From positions 1-53,800 of the forward strand of contig JAUCBJ010005396.1 in assembly GCA_032718475.1 (NCBI GenBank): a stretch of 53,800 nucleotides of DNA. The letters run 5' to 3'. This DNA is from Nemertoderma westbladi. Its lineage: Eukaryota > Xenacoelomorpha > Nemertodermatida > Nemertodermatidae. The number at the start of each line of letters is the position of its first letter. Position 1 is the first letter of the stretch. Shown piece by piece: positions 1 to 8,563 of the stretch. The notes below the pieces were generated by a model. The model had not been told where the DNA came from and ran no database searches. It was given only the letters and a program-made list of their open reading frames with translations. Made by a program: the position numbers and the translations under genes.

Positions 1-210
1 TATATCTAAGCCTTTGGGACGGACGGTGGAGTGGCTCGTGCTGGTTGTTGTAGTCGTTGTGCAGCTACGACGTTGGCGATAGGCACATCGGCGAAAGTAC
101 ACCAGCGCTGAGGATCTCGCACTGTCCGGGGGCAAAGAGGGGTAGGCAGCGACGCCCGCTCGCCTAAATATAAACTCATTATAATATGGATAAACTCATA
201 TATAGCAGAT

Positions 211-516
211 ATGACGGAGTTGATAGAAGATGTTCTTGGTATCGGGGAGCGATATACTCTACTTTTACAAGCGTTTGTTGATAGCTTAATACGCGGCGAC
301 GTTAGTCCAACTGCTGCGGAGGACGATGGTCATTATATCGAACCGCCAATGTCCCAAGAGCAGCTCGCGCGCGAGTTGGACTATAGAAAATTTGCTGCTC
401 GATATACGCAGCGTAATGGTACGTATATGGTCTTCTTAACTACTGGTCATCCTATCGATTTACACAATACGGACTATGTCGACTATATATCCTACCCAGC
501 GGAAGCGGAACGATAA
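211..516 (+). CDS. Unrecognised short ORF A (101 codons), possibly 5' half of a broken gene
   Basis: I do not recognise this protein. It opens with ATG and runs 101 codons to TAA. The product is acidic at the start (MTELIEDVLGIGERY), has no obvious signal peptide or membrane span, and contains no catalytic motif I can name. The last part overlaps the next frame: the +1 frame is already open from about 440, so the two frames share about 77 bases. That fits either two overlapping genes, as in compact viral or mobile elements, or a single gene split by one indel between 440 and 516. The base composition looks more coding-like (more CG dinucleotides, fewer A/T runs) than the DNA after 1850. No promoter or splice site could be assigned. 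A spurious ORF is possible. Confidence 0.3.
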   Translation: MTELIEDVLGIGERYTLLLQAFVDSLIRGDVSPTAAEDDGHYIEPPMSQEQLARELDYRKFAARYTQRNGTYMVFLTTGHPIDLHNTDYVDYISYPAEAER

Positions 517-1009
517 ACTGAGACTCGAACATGAAAATTCTATTCGAAACCGACTCGAAAGTACAGATGTTGAAGAGCCGGATAAACGCAGCGACTTCAC
601 CAAATACCTGGAATTCTTGAGAGAAACCTATCTCGATATTACCAGTCCACAGAATCTAGAAACTCGATATCCTCAAGGTATACATCATGACCGCATGGTA
701 GAACTCAAACGGCTCTATTCCACTATGATGTATCTTACCGCCGATCGACCGCTACCTGTTGTACCGGATAGCTTCGAACGGATGGAGGAATATTGTAAGC
801 TGGAGAAAGATCACTCGCATTTCCCCTACAAGACGTGTGTCTTTGGTATTATTGTGATGAATGCCCAAGACCCAACCAACAAACAGAAAGACATAAACAT
901 CCGCAGAGACGTTGCTTTAAACACGGTTTTACTCGCTATATTTACGGGAGTTTCTAGCGAAACTTGTTCGATGTATCACCTACGCTCGTTCGACTCAGAC
1001 GATCCTTAA
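476..1009 (+). CDS. Unrecognised ORF B (177 codons), overlapping ORF A in another frame
   Basis: This is the longest reading frame in the left 4 kb: 177 codons from an ATG at 476 to TAA, in the frame +1 to ORF A, and open back to about 440. The predicted protein is hydrophilic and charged at its start (a QRKRNDKLRLEHENS-like stretch). A mixed globular-looking segment follows (YLEFLRETYLDITSPQN, then MVELKRLYSTMMYL), and the protein ends acidic (FDSDDP). I see no zinc-finger, protease, integrase or polymerase motif and no transmembrane helix. The overlap suggests either a frameshifted continuation of ORF A or an overlapping gene. The neighbourhood (several short overlapping frames at the window edge) hints at a fragment of a compact mobile or endogenous viral element cut by the window start, but this is inference only. 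Confidence 0.35.
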   Translation: MSTIYPTQRKRNDKLRLEHENSIRNRLESTDVEEPDKRSDFTKYLEFLRETYLDITSPQNLETRYPQGIHHDRMVELKRLYSTMMYLTADRPLPVVPDSFERMEEYCKLEKDHSHFPYKTCVFGIIVMNAQDPTNKQKDINIRRDVALNTVLLAIFTGVSSETCSMYHLRSFDSDDP

Positions 1010-1497
1010 ATAAACCAATGATCAGAGTTCGGAATACTCGATCAGATCTCCTCATTCCCTAGTGAGACCTCAGACTCTTGATCCTATTATTATGACGGAT
1101 CCTCCCGAGCTGTACTCACTACTCAAAGATCTAGTGCTACCCTAACAATTAATCGGTAACACTCCGACAGTGATTTCTAGCTAGCCGCCCATCTTACCTA
1201 GCCGGATTGTGACGCGGACACCTAATATCACTATCCCACCGTATGGTCGTCCCCGTTTAACGCGATACAACCCTTCATCAAGGTGAAGGAGAACGTTGTG
1301 CGAAACGAATTAAACGCTATTCTACAAAGATCAAAAAGAAACCTGCGTTTGTTCAGATAAACGTAAGTTATAACAGTAAGTCCAATCGATAAACGAATTG
1401 GCCTTATCTCAGTTCGATTGGGAAATCTCGAATCTCTAAGAAGATATCAAGCTTAGAAAACCCTATTCTCTGCGAGAGTTTTGGACGAACGTATCCC
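1010..1497. other. Gap between ORF B and the next small frames
   Basis: No reading frame of useful length lies in this stretch. A 17-codon frame starts at about 1093 and stops quickly. A CGTAAGT donor-like word sits at about 1362, but no matching exon could be proposed. The composition resembles the ORF A/B segment, so this may be decayed continuation of the same element. Confidence 0.3.
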
Positions 1498-1834
1498 ATG
1501 ACAAGCGGAGGAAAATCAGCTCGAGGAGAAGCATATCGAAATGGACGAGACACCGACCGTAAACCCAAACCTTCTAATGCAATTGTATTGCACCCTTTAC
1601 CCAGGAGTTATAGCCTTTCTAGTAAAGTGGCTCGCCCCAAAGAGAAAAGGACTCTTGCTGGCCTCGGGAAACTGCGTGAACGCCGTCCGCGCAAGAAAAA
1701 CTAACTGTTTAGAGTATCTTTATGTTTTAGAAACTGTGATTTTTATATTTTATAGACTGAAAATCCCATTTTCTGGGAGCGGTGTAAAAGCTTTTGCTGA
1801 ATTGCCCGGTTATTTTTCCTTATTTTTCCCGTAA
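1393..1834 (+). other. Two overlapping short reading frames of doubtful coding status
   Basis: One frame is open from 1393 (first ATG at 1498) to a stop at 1702-1704. Its product is very basic at the C-terminus (LRERRPRKKN). A second frame starts with ATG at 1541 and stops at 1832-1834; its 97-residue product has a hydrophobic centre (LYPGVIAFLVKWLAP) and a hydrophobic C-terminal part. They overlap over about 160 bases in different frames, so at most one is likely to be real. No family is recognised. They could be the tail of the element that carries ORFs A and B, or chance. Confidence 0.15.
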
Positions 1835-3003
1835 AATACTCTGTAGTTGGTTTAATAGGCGTAAGAGGCCGTATTATTGCTGTATCGGTGTTTTTAGAGG
1901 ATCTAAGAGCTATTTCTTCCGTATGTGTACTGTGGAAGGCATAGTTGATGATTCTATGGCAATTCCGTGACGCAAAAGAGGCGAGATACTCTTGAACAGT
2001 AGTTACTATGACGACGGTTAACAGCTGATATTCATACGTGTCGATTTTCTTTGTTCTACGGCATCTCTTAGTTCAGTCAGCCAATCAGAGCATTTTTATG
2101 GCTCTTGTACAGAAATTTCCTAGAAATCACGCAATGTATTATGGGCAGTGTTTACATTCAGTCCTGAGCCAAGGAAGAACGGCTTTGGAATATTTTGTGC
2201 TTTTCTGCTTTAGCCTAACACTAGTAGGCTTAATTATAAGGACATATATCCGTTATCTGCACTGGTTAACACTGGTTAACTGGCCCATACTGTGCAACTT
2301 AACTTAACATTACTGCTTTGCTGTCGGTTATTCATTATATTTGTTGATGAATTATTATATTTGGAATAACGAGAAATAACCCCGAAACCCAATATTCTTG
2401 ATATACCGAAGGTAAGAGAGAAAGGTTACATATAACGATTGCGACTTATGTTAAAGTGGTTTGAAGTGAATCTAATGTTATTTGATAGACCCTACATGAG
2501 TCGGTCTGTGTTCCTTTTATATGTGACTAAAATCAGTGAAGATCGGCAGATTAGTGTGCAGTATTGTGCAGCATTGTGTATGAGTGAGACTGATAACGAA
2601 GCATTTCCTAAAGAATGCGCCATATATGTGAATTGTAACTAAGCCATATCGTTGTGAGTAGTTTAAGTCATAACTCTGTTTATATAGATAGAGCGCCACG
2701 TCCTAAAGGAACTGTTAATATTCCCCGAAGGTGAATAATATTGTCAGAGATTATATAATACTGTCAGTCGAATAATACATTAGGCTTACATAGCAATACG
2801 ATTAAGCCCTCGAAGTCAATCTCCCGGGTATATCCAACGGGTGAATGATCGCGCACAGATTGGTTTCAACTAGTGTAGTGAATCAAATACTTGTTAGAGG
2901 CTAAAGCGATTTATTATCTAGAAGACATCCTAATTTGGCGGGTTAAACTGCCAAAGGTCTGAAAGCGCGAACAGCAATATAACTTCATAGTTTTGCGGAT
3001 TGT
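1835..3003. other. Non-coding stretch, no supported gene
   Basis: I see no credible gene here. The open frames at about 2038 and 2439 begin at GTG and TTG rather than ATG and encode nothing recognisable. A small tandem duplication of ACTGGTTAAC lies at about 2259-2279. The rest looks like ordinary AT-moderate intergenic DNA. Confidence 0.5.
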
Positions 3004-3223
3004 AAATAACAAAGCTAGAGAAGATGTTAATTTTCAAATAATACGCCCTCTAGCGGCAGACAGGGGAACTTCAGACTAATCTATGTCTCCGCAAAAGATA
3101 TGGCCTAGGCCGTAGTAGATGCCTACCGAGTTTAAACCTATTCGGAATGAAAATAACAAAGTTAGAGAAGTTGTTAATTTTCAGATCATACGCCCTCTAG
3201 CGGCAGACCATGGAACTGCAGAC
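3004..3223. repeat. Pair of ~72-bp direct repeats (3004-3076 and 3151-3223)
   Basis: Both copies begin AAATAACAAAG, continue TAGAGAAG.TGTTAATTTTC and share ATACGCCCTCTAGCGGCAGA before ending GGAACT.CAGAC. They differ at a handful of positions and are 147 bp apart. A shorter companion word, CTGGATATA..TAAGAGTAAT, follows the second copy at about 3225 and recurs at about 3362. This suggests several rounds of local duplication in the same direction. Confidence 0.75.
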
Positions 3224-3594
3224 GGCTGGATATAGGTAAGAGTAATTAGTAATCAGAGGTGTCACGAGAGGGGGGGCGGGGCGCTTGGATACAACTATAG
3301 CTTGGATAAGCTGTTGCTTGGTTAAAGCTAATTGGGGGTCAAACGTCAACGATAAAGCTGTCTGGATATAAATAAGAGTAATTCTTTACCAGTAAGGGAG
3401 CTGTATACCCTATGTCTAAGTATAACGAGATGAAAGTCAATGAGGTCATATAGAAACCAATATATAAAACTAATTATTGGTAAATCTAAAATAAAGTACA
3501 ATAAAATAAATACAAATAAATTAATAAATTAAAATTAAATATAAATAAATAAGTATTAATGAATAAAAGAGCTGCGGTGTCACTTATGACACCC
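3224..3594. other. AT-rich spacer before the foldback element
   Basis: This has a G-run at about 3268-3281 (GGGGGGGCGGGGCG). It is followed by AT-rich DNA with simple AAATAAAT-type sequence at 3480-3560. A small hairpin GGTGTCA/TGACACC at about 3577-3593 uses the same GTGTCA word that recurs inside the adjacent foldback element. No gene is seen. Confidence 0.45.
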
Positions 3595-3679
3595 TCTTGA
3601 GCCGGCTTTGTGACAGTTGGACAACACTGAAGACCCATTGAGTGTCAGGGCGCTAATCAGTCTGATTAATTAGGATAAT

Positions 3680-3728
3680 CAATTAAACCCTAATTAGGAG
3701 TCATAGGACACCTATTAGGGTTTAATTG
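3680..3728. repeat. Perfect 15-bp-arm inverted repeat inside the foldback element
   Basis: CAATTAAACCCTAAT at 3680-3694 is the exact reverse complement of 3714-3728, leaving a 19-base loop. The loop region carries an extra AGG/CCT pairing that could lengthen the stem. Confidence 0.85.
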
Positions 3729-3842
3729 TACTACAGTAATTAATTGATGACACCTGTCAATTAGGGTCTAATTAGCCTAATTAGGAGGTTCACCCAGACA
3801 GCCTGGCGCCAATGACACCCATTGACACCCATAGGGTGATAG

Positions 3843-3864
3843 TTGGGTGTCATATGACACCCAA
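3843..3864. repeat. Perfect 22-bp palindrome centred on CATATG
   Basis: The sequence reads TTGGGTGTCAT outward from its centre on both strands. The half-site word GGGTGTCA recurs nearby at 3865-3873, and as its complement at 3812-3830. Confidence 0.85.
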
Positions 3865-4149
3865 TGGGTGTCAGTTGGGTCCAAGTGTCACAAAGCCGGC
3901 CAAGACCCTACTACTGCCGCTTAACTACCTAAACCAATATTGGATATTGAGTTCCGTTTTGGAGTACGCCGCACAGACACTAAAATTGCAATAACTTTTG
4001 AGTTTGTGAATGGATTTTGCTAAAATTACTTGCAAACCTTTTCTACGTCGATGCTCTTTCAATATAGATAATAAGAATATTAATAATAAGGATAATTTTT
4101 TCAAAAATATTTTAATTTACTTTTTTCGCCGTAAAAAAAAGTAAAATCA

Positions 4150-5520
4150 ATGCAATCCTATGGGTTACTGGCTAACAACCGCGGCATTGCCTTGCTTTCG
4201 GTTTTCCTTAAAGTTCTAACCTCGATTATAAACAAGCGAGTACGCAAAGAAATAAAGAACCACATCCCTGACGTCCAGTACGGCTTTGTGCCGGGTAAGT
4301 CAACTCGCCACGCAGCCAAACTACTCTTCGACATATCCTCCAGCAAACACACCACCTTTGCCGCTTTCGTCGATGTTCGTAAAGCCTTCGATGTCGTTAG
4401 CAGGGCTATGCTACTCTACAAATTATACAGTTTCGGTATCAAAGGGAAATTATTCAATATCATCAGAGACATACTAGACAACTGGATTCAGGTTTACGAA
4501 GGTCTAAGGTTATCCAACATCATCCACCAACTACGGGGTATATTACAGGGGGACTGCTTTTCGCCAACCGCCTTCATTATATTTATAACAGACCTAGCTT
4601 GTGCAATCCGAATAGCTACCGATCTAGTCAAACTAATATTTTACGCCGATGACCTAGACCTAGTGCTCTACTCCGACAACCGCGAATAACTACATCGCGC
4701 CCTTAATGCCTTACACAGCTGGTGTCTAACCAATGGTATGACGGTCAATCTTAAAAAGACTAAAATTATAAAGTTTCGAAAAGCCGGTCGCTTCGCCCTT
4801 TCTGATAAATTCCCTAATGATGGGAAAATAATTGAAATCGTAAACAAATATGAATATCTCGGTTTAATTCTGCAACCTTCTCTATGTTTCACAGAACACA
4901 TCCAGCAAAAGAAAATAAAGGCTAACTCAATTACTGGCTCCATGCGACACCTCGCGCTTCTCTCAATAGAAACAGGACTAAAAATATTTAACATGAAAAT
5001 CTACCCCGCAGCACTATATCTCATAACATCGTATGGCAAATATCTTACTTTGAAAAATCTAAAAGAACTGGACAAAATTAAAACAAGTTATATCAAGAGA
5101 ATGTTGTCACTGCACTCGTCATCCTCCTCCACTCTCGCTTTAATGTTAGTGGGGGAAATCTCTCTAATGGAAACCGTCATAAATAAATACCCGGACCTAA
5201 TCACTGCCAACGTCCGCACAGCATACCTCGATTTCCGGCGCGAACCAGAAGTCAACATCACATCGGAAGGCTACCTAAACGGCCCTGCCTTTGCTTGTTC
5301 CGTATGGAAGCAACCGAGCCAATGGAATCGCCACCACATCACCCGAGCCACGTCGCACGGATTCCACCATCTGATCTGCGCCACCAACACTCGCTTCCAC
5401 ACTACCATCTCTGCAGACTGTCTGTGCCGCCACTGCCACAACCAATGTGGGAACCGCTACCACGCCCTTAACAGCGCCGCTTGTCCCAACCTGGCAGTTC
5501 TCGCCTCGACCATTAACTAA
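4150..5520 (+). pseudogene. Non-LTR retrotransposon reverse transcriptase, 5'-truncated, one in-frame stop
   Basis: This is the C-terminal part of a LINE-type polyprotein, which copies element RNA into DNA at a nicked target. The RT blocks are visible in order, numbered from the ATG at 4150: NNRGIALLS (9-17), QYGFVPGKS (43-51), FVDVRKAFD with the first catalytic Asp (73-81), GILQGDCFSP (130-139) and FYADD (164-168) with the Asp pair. A TAA at 4687-4689 interrupts the frame. The same frame continues to 5518-5520 with the thumb-like YEYLGLIL block and a C-terminal Cys/His cluster, C-x2-C-x3-C-x4-H-x6-C, at 5425-5484. The endonuclease domain and the N-terminal RT blocks are missing, so homology starts abruptly near 4170. 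The clade is not decided; the Cys/His tail fits several non-LTR clades. It is dead because of truncation and the stop, although only one stop in about 1.35 kb suggests modest age. Confidence 0.9.
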
Positions 5521-5790
5521 AGAAACTAATATTTATTTTTATTTTATATCTATTTTATTGATAAAATAATATAATGATTTTACCGAATTTCATTTACCCC
5601 GTTGGGGAGTGTATATTATTATATTATTATGGGTTACTTTTTTTCCCTAGGGAAAAAAGTGAAACTTTTTCTCCCGATTTTTGGGTGTACTCGAACGAAA
5701 AAGTAACAATTTAAGAATAAAAGAGTTTTCTGAAAAAAGAAAGAATCATACAGTATTACAACCTCCACCTATTATCCGTTATCAATTCTT
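5521..5790 (+). other. 3' flank of the first retrotransposon, AT-rich with a palindrome
   Basis: AT-rich DNA follows the RT stop. It includes the near-perfect palindrome CTTTTTTTCCCTAGGGAAAAAAG at about 5638-5659 and runs of TTA/ATA. No clear microsatellite tail marks the end of the first element before homology to the second begins near 5791. Confidence 0.45.
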
Positions 5791-6258
5791 TACAACTATT
5801 CAGAATTAAAATCGCACCGTAAACGTTTACTAGGACTAGGATTACATATTACGGCAGCATCAACTTTAGCTCTGCATCTTGTCGACGAACACTCATTTAT
5901 CGAGGACATAGGCCTAACTAAGAAATCGCCATCAATATTTAACGCCGAAATTACAGTATCACCCAATATAATAACCATCGCTACAATCGTGAACAAAACA
6001 TTTTATTGACGAAAATTATTTAAACGGACCAGCCTTTGCTACTTCAACGTCTGGAAACTATCCAAGCAACGGAACCGCCACGTACTAACACGATGCACAG
6101 CTCACGGATTCCACCATAAAATATGTAAGACCGATCGGCCTTTCCTCTCGCTCACTGCCGAATGTATCTGCCGTTATTGCGACTCCAACTGTTCTGACCG
6201 CTATCACGCTGTGCGATGCGCAGCGTCCCCGACTCTAGCGGAACTGGCAGCCAAGTAA
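5791..6258 (+). pseudogene. Second, diverged non-LTR retrotransposon C-terminal fragment, frameshifted
   Basis: Translation of 5791 onward gives a KSHRKRLLGLGLH..ASTLALHLVDEHSF-type segment. It aligns with the TSYIKRMLSLHS..STLALMLVGEISL segment of the element at 4150-5520. After a stop and frame change near 6000, the LNGPAFA word and then VWKLSKQRNRHVLTR and HGFHHKIC match the same downstream blocks. The Cys/His tail (CICRYCDSNCSDRYHAVRC) is conserved, and the reading ends at TAA 6256-6258. Identity to the first element is clear at protein level but low, so this is a different subfamily rather than a duplication of the neighbour. It keeps only the last 150 or so residues and has at least one frameshift, so it is non-functional. 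The shared orientation and adjacency suggest nested or sequential insertion. Confidence 0.8.
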
Positions 6259-6274
6259 CCCCCCCCCCCCCCCC
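6259..6274. repeat. Poly-C run (16 C)
   Basis: Sixteen consecutive C residues start immediately after the stop codon of the second retrotransposon fragment. Length at such runs is prone to sequencing and assembly error. Confidence 0.9.
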
Positions 6275-6488
6275 AAGGTTGTATATCAATATCGGCCTTG
6301 GCCTTCTGCCCCGGTCAGTCGGTAGTCGGTACGTAGTAGTAGTCGTAGTCGGTGTCAGTCTGTACAATTTTATTTTCTTCATGTTGATATATCGTATCGT
6401 AAGGGCCTATCACTCCTAGAACAGGTGATATTCTCTGTGCTGTACTGACACCGCTGATTTAGTAAATAAATCTATCTATCTATCTATC
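6275..6488 (+). mobile_element. 3' UTR and microsatellite tail of the second non-LTR element
   Basis: The non-coding stretch ends in AGTAAATAAATC followed by an 18-base TATC-type repeat at 6471-6488. Short tandem tails of this kind, in place of poly-A, are typical of several non-LTR families. This marks the probable 3' boundary of the element that contributes 5791-6258. The internal GGTCAGTCGGTAGTCGG and GTAGTAGTAGTCGTAGTC words are low-complexity. Confidence 0.6.
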
Positions 6489-6721
6489 AGACATTACCCA
6501 GTCAGGAGCCAGTACAGCAGTAAGCCAGTGGGCTAGACAGCTAGAGCTACAGCAGTACTGCAGTAGGTACCTGGAAAGTCAAGACTGCAAGAAGAGACAG
6601 GACGATAGGACAGTACTGCAGTAGGAACAGCAATTCAATAGTCTGATCTGATACCGGTAGTCTGGTAGTGGCCTGGCCTGGCACCTAGACCTCGCTACAT
6701 TAAAATACTGAAATAACCGAC
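6489..6721 (+). other. Upstream region / probable 5' leader of the claudin-like gene
   Basis: This 233-bp stretch is rich in CAGTA/TAG words. The 15-base word CAGTACTGCAGTAGG occurs twice, at 6553 and 6610. I see no convincing TATA box. The start codon context (CCGACATGC) has G at -3, which is acceptable. Any promoter must compete with the retrotransposon tail ending at 6488, only about 230 bp upstream. Confidence 0.35.
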
Positions 6722-7363
6722 ATGCCTATGCAAAAAACGGAAACGAAAACGGTAAACACGAGCCTTACCGTTTGCAAACCATGGCGATTCATTGCATTAT
6801 TGTTCCTCATTTTGGCCTTCATTTGTCTGATAGTCGCGGTATCAACAACTAGATGGATCCACTCTGACAACTACTACGCGGGTCTGTGGCAAAAGTGCGG
6901 AGTCATCGTGCGAAGTTCCATCGTGGATAACGCAGACACGGGGTTCAAGGAGCGGCAGACCGTGGAGGAATCCAATTGCGACAGTCAGCCTGGGGAGGCG
7001 TGGTTGAACGCGGTTGCGGCGTTCGTTATCCTTGGGCTCATCATCGCAGCTGTCGGTATCGTCTTCGTTATCGTATCCTTCCTTATCTCGAGCCTAGATT
7101 TCCTCGCTCGCATCGCCGGTTTCATCTCCATCGTAGGGGCTGTTTTCCTTCTCATCGCTCTTATCGTGTACACCGTTGAGGTGACCTGGACCGTATTCAA
7201 TGAGGTTGTTAACGCTTCGCTCTACGATTGGTATTTTGGTTGGAGTTATGGTTTCACTTGGGGCGCGCTATTCTTCTTCGTTGGCGCAGCGATTCTATTG
7301 ATATTCCTCAATAAAACGGATCGGAGTTTCTACGAGAGACGAAACGAATCCTACACCATGTAA
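6722..7363 (+). CDS. Claudin / PMP22-superfamily four-transmembrane protein
   Basis: This is a 213-residue, single-exon frame with four hydrophobic segments at about residues 21-43, 94-123, 127-154 and 177-197. The first extracellular loop carries the superfamily signature: W45, then GLW (54-56), C59 and C86, which in claudins form the loop disulfide and beta-sheet. The protein would sit in the plasma membrane; relatives form or regulate septate or tight junctions or act as PMP22/EMP-type adhesion and channel-associated proteins. The C59-C86 gap of 26 residues is longer than the 8-10 usual in classical claudins, so I call the superfamily rather than claudin itself. N164-A-S in the second loop is a potential glycosylation site. 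The last residues YTM could fit a hydrophobic (class II) PDZ ligand; this is inference. I chose the ATG at 6722; a second Met lies two codons later. There are no internal stops and the length is normal for the family, so it is probably functional. Confidence 0.85.
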   Translation: MPMQKTETKTVNTSLTVCKPWRFIALLFLILAFICLIVAVSTTRWIHSDNYYAGLWQKCGVIVRSSIVDNADTGFKERQTVEESNCDSQPGEAWLNAVAAFVILGLIIAAVGIVFVIVSFLISSLDFLARIAGFISIVGAVFLLIALIVYTVEVTWTVFNEVVNASLYDWYFGWSYGFTWGALFFFVGAAILLIFLNKTDRSFYERRNESYTM

Positions 7364-8563
7364 AATGGAACCACGCGGTAATGTTGATAGACTAGGCCTA
7401 GGCCTACAATCAAACAGACAAAGAGAAAGAACACGTTTTTTGAGGATTTTATTTGTGTGACTTTTATAGCGTGAGTGTCTTTCTATTTGCTTTTGTATGT
7501 GCGACTTATTTGTTCTTGGTAGTTGATAGTAAGTTATTAGTAATATAGGTAGGGTAGGGTAGGGTAGACCCTATTAGTGTACCGGTAGCTTCTACTCCTA
7601 CTGTGTATTTTTCGCAGCTTAGGCCTATATAATACCCTTAGGGCTTAGGGCTATACTGCTATATAATATATTTGAAATTCGAGTTGATAACAAACAAACA
7701 TACGGCATTCCATTGTGTGTGGAAGTATAGGCCTAGTATATATGGGAAACTTACATTCTTGGCCTAATTATATAAGTAGACCCTCCTGTTTGGGATTTGG
7801 ATTTTAAAATGTTAAAAATATGGAAATGTCCAGTTGTACACTACCGGTACAGTACTACATTACAGTTGTACACTACCGGTAACTTAAGACACAATTTTCG
7901 CAGGTTTTTGGTATTTTGTTTGAACCGGCTTAATTTCATTTATTTCGCGGAATTGATAACCAGTTAAAATAATATTAATTATTAAATTAAAAACCGTAGC
8001 TTTTATATATTTTGTTGTTTAAATATAGAAAGTACCGTAGGCCTATATAAATATATTAACATTGTTTTTAACTTATAATAATTAAGTTAAAATAATATAT
8101 ATTATAATAGTAATAAATTGACGTTGCCATAGCAGCATAACCATAGGTATTTATATATCAACTTTGTACTTCGTTTTACAAATTTTGTGAAATAAATATT
8201 TCTTAACGAAATAATCAGTAATAATACGTAATATATACATATCGCATTATATATATTTACGGAATATATATTTCATTTTGTTTATAATTATTCGTAGGTT
8301 ACCGGTAACAACATACATAAACGGAGCCTTAATTCCTTTTTATTATATAAGTGCGCCATTCGATTCAGTGCTGTGTCGCCTTCTGTGCCTAAGAGTTACA
8401 TTATTTATATAAAAGTTACTTTACCTATATTACCACTTGGACTTCTGTTGTAATTATATTCGAAAGTTTAAATATTATTTTACGCCGTAAATGCGTTTAT
8501 ATTATTCTAAATTATTTGATATTCGTGAGACGAGCACGGCAACAACGTTGAATGTATTTTGAC
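7364..8563. other. 3' flank of the claudin-like gene, AT-rich, with small repeats and possible poly-A signal
   Basis: No further ORF is supported. TAGGCCTA words recur, for example in a doubled form at about 7393. A GGTAG/GGGTAG simple repeat lies at about 7549-7566. A 32-bp-period duplication of CAGTTGTACACTACCGGTA is found at 7831 and 7863. AATAAA at 8191-8196 (and ATTAAA near 7983) are candidate polyadenylation signals for a long 3' UTR, but this was not testable here. Confidence 0.45.

Larger units (their letters stand above)
3595..3905. mobile_element. Palindrome-rich foldback / MITE-like element with terminal inverted repeats
   Basis: The outer arms are inverted repeats: GCCGGCTTTGTGACAGTTGG at 3601-3620 pairs with the reverse complement of 3881-3900, with one mismatch. 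One base further out, after a one-base offset, TCTTG/CAAGA also pairs. The interior holds two further inverted structures (3680-3728 and 3843-3864) and repeated GTGTCA/TGACAC words. The span is about 310 bp with no coding capacity. This is the architecture of a non-autonomous DNA transposon or foldback repeat. A target-site duplication was not clear, so the family is unassigned. Confidence 0.65.

Noticed and set aside
2038-2642. Two forward frames starting near 2038 and 2439
   Set aside because: They begin with GTG or TTG, are short and match nothing; unlikely initiation in an animal gene.
5796-5996. Reverse 66-codon frame
   Set aside because: Shadow of the forward-strand retrotransposon fragment, which aligns to a known protein type.
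7549-7566. Interstitial telomere tract (GGGTAG repeats)
   Set aside because: Only about three units of GGGTA-type repeat, not TTAGGG, and too short.
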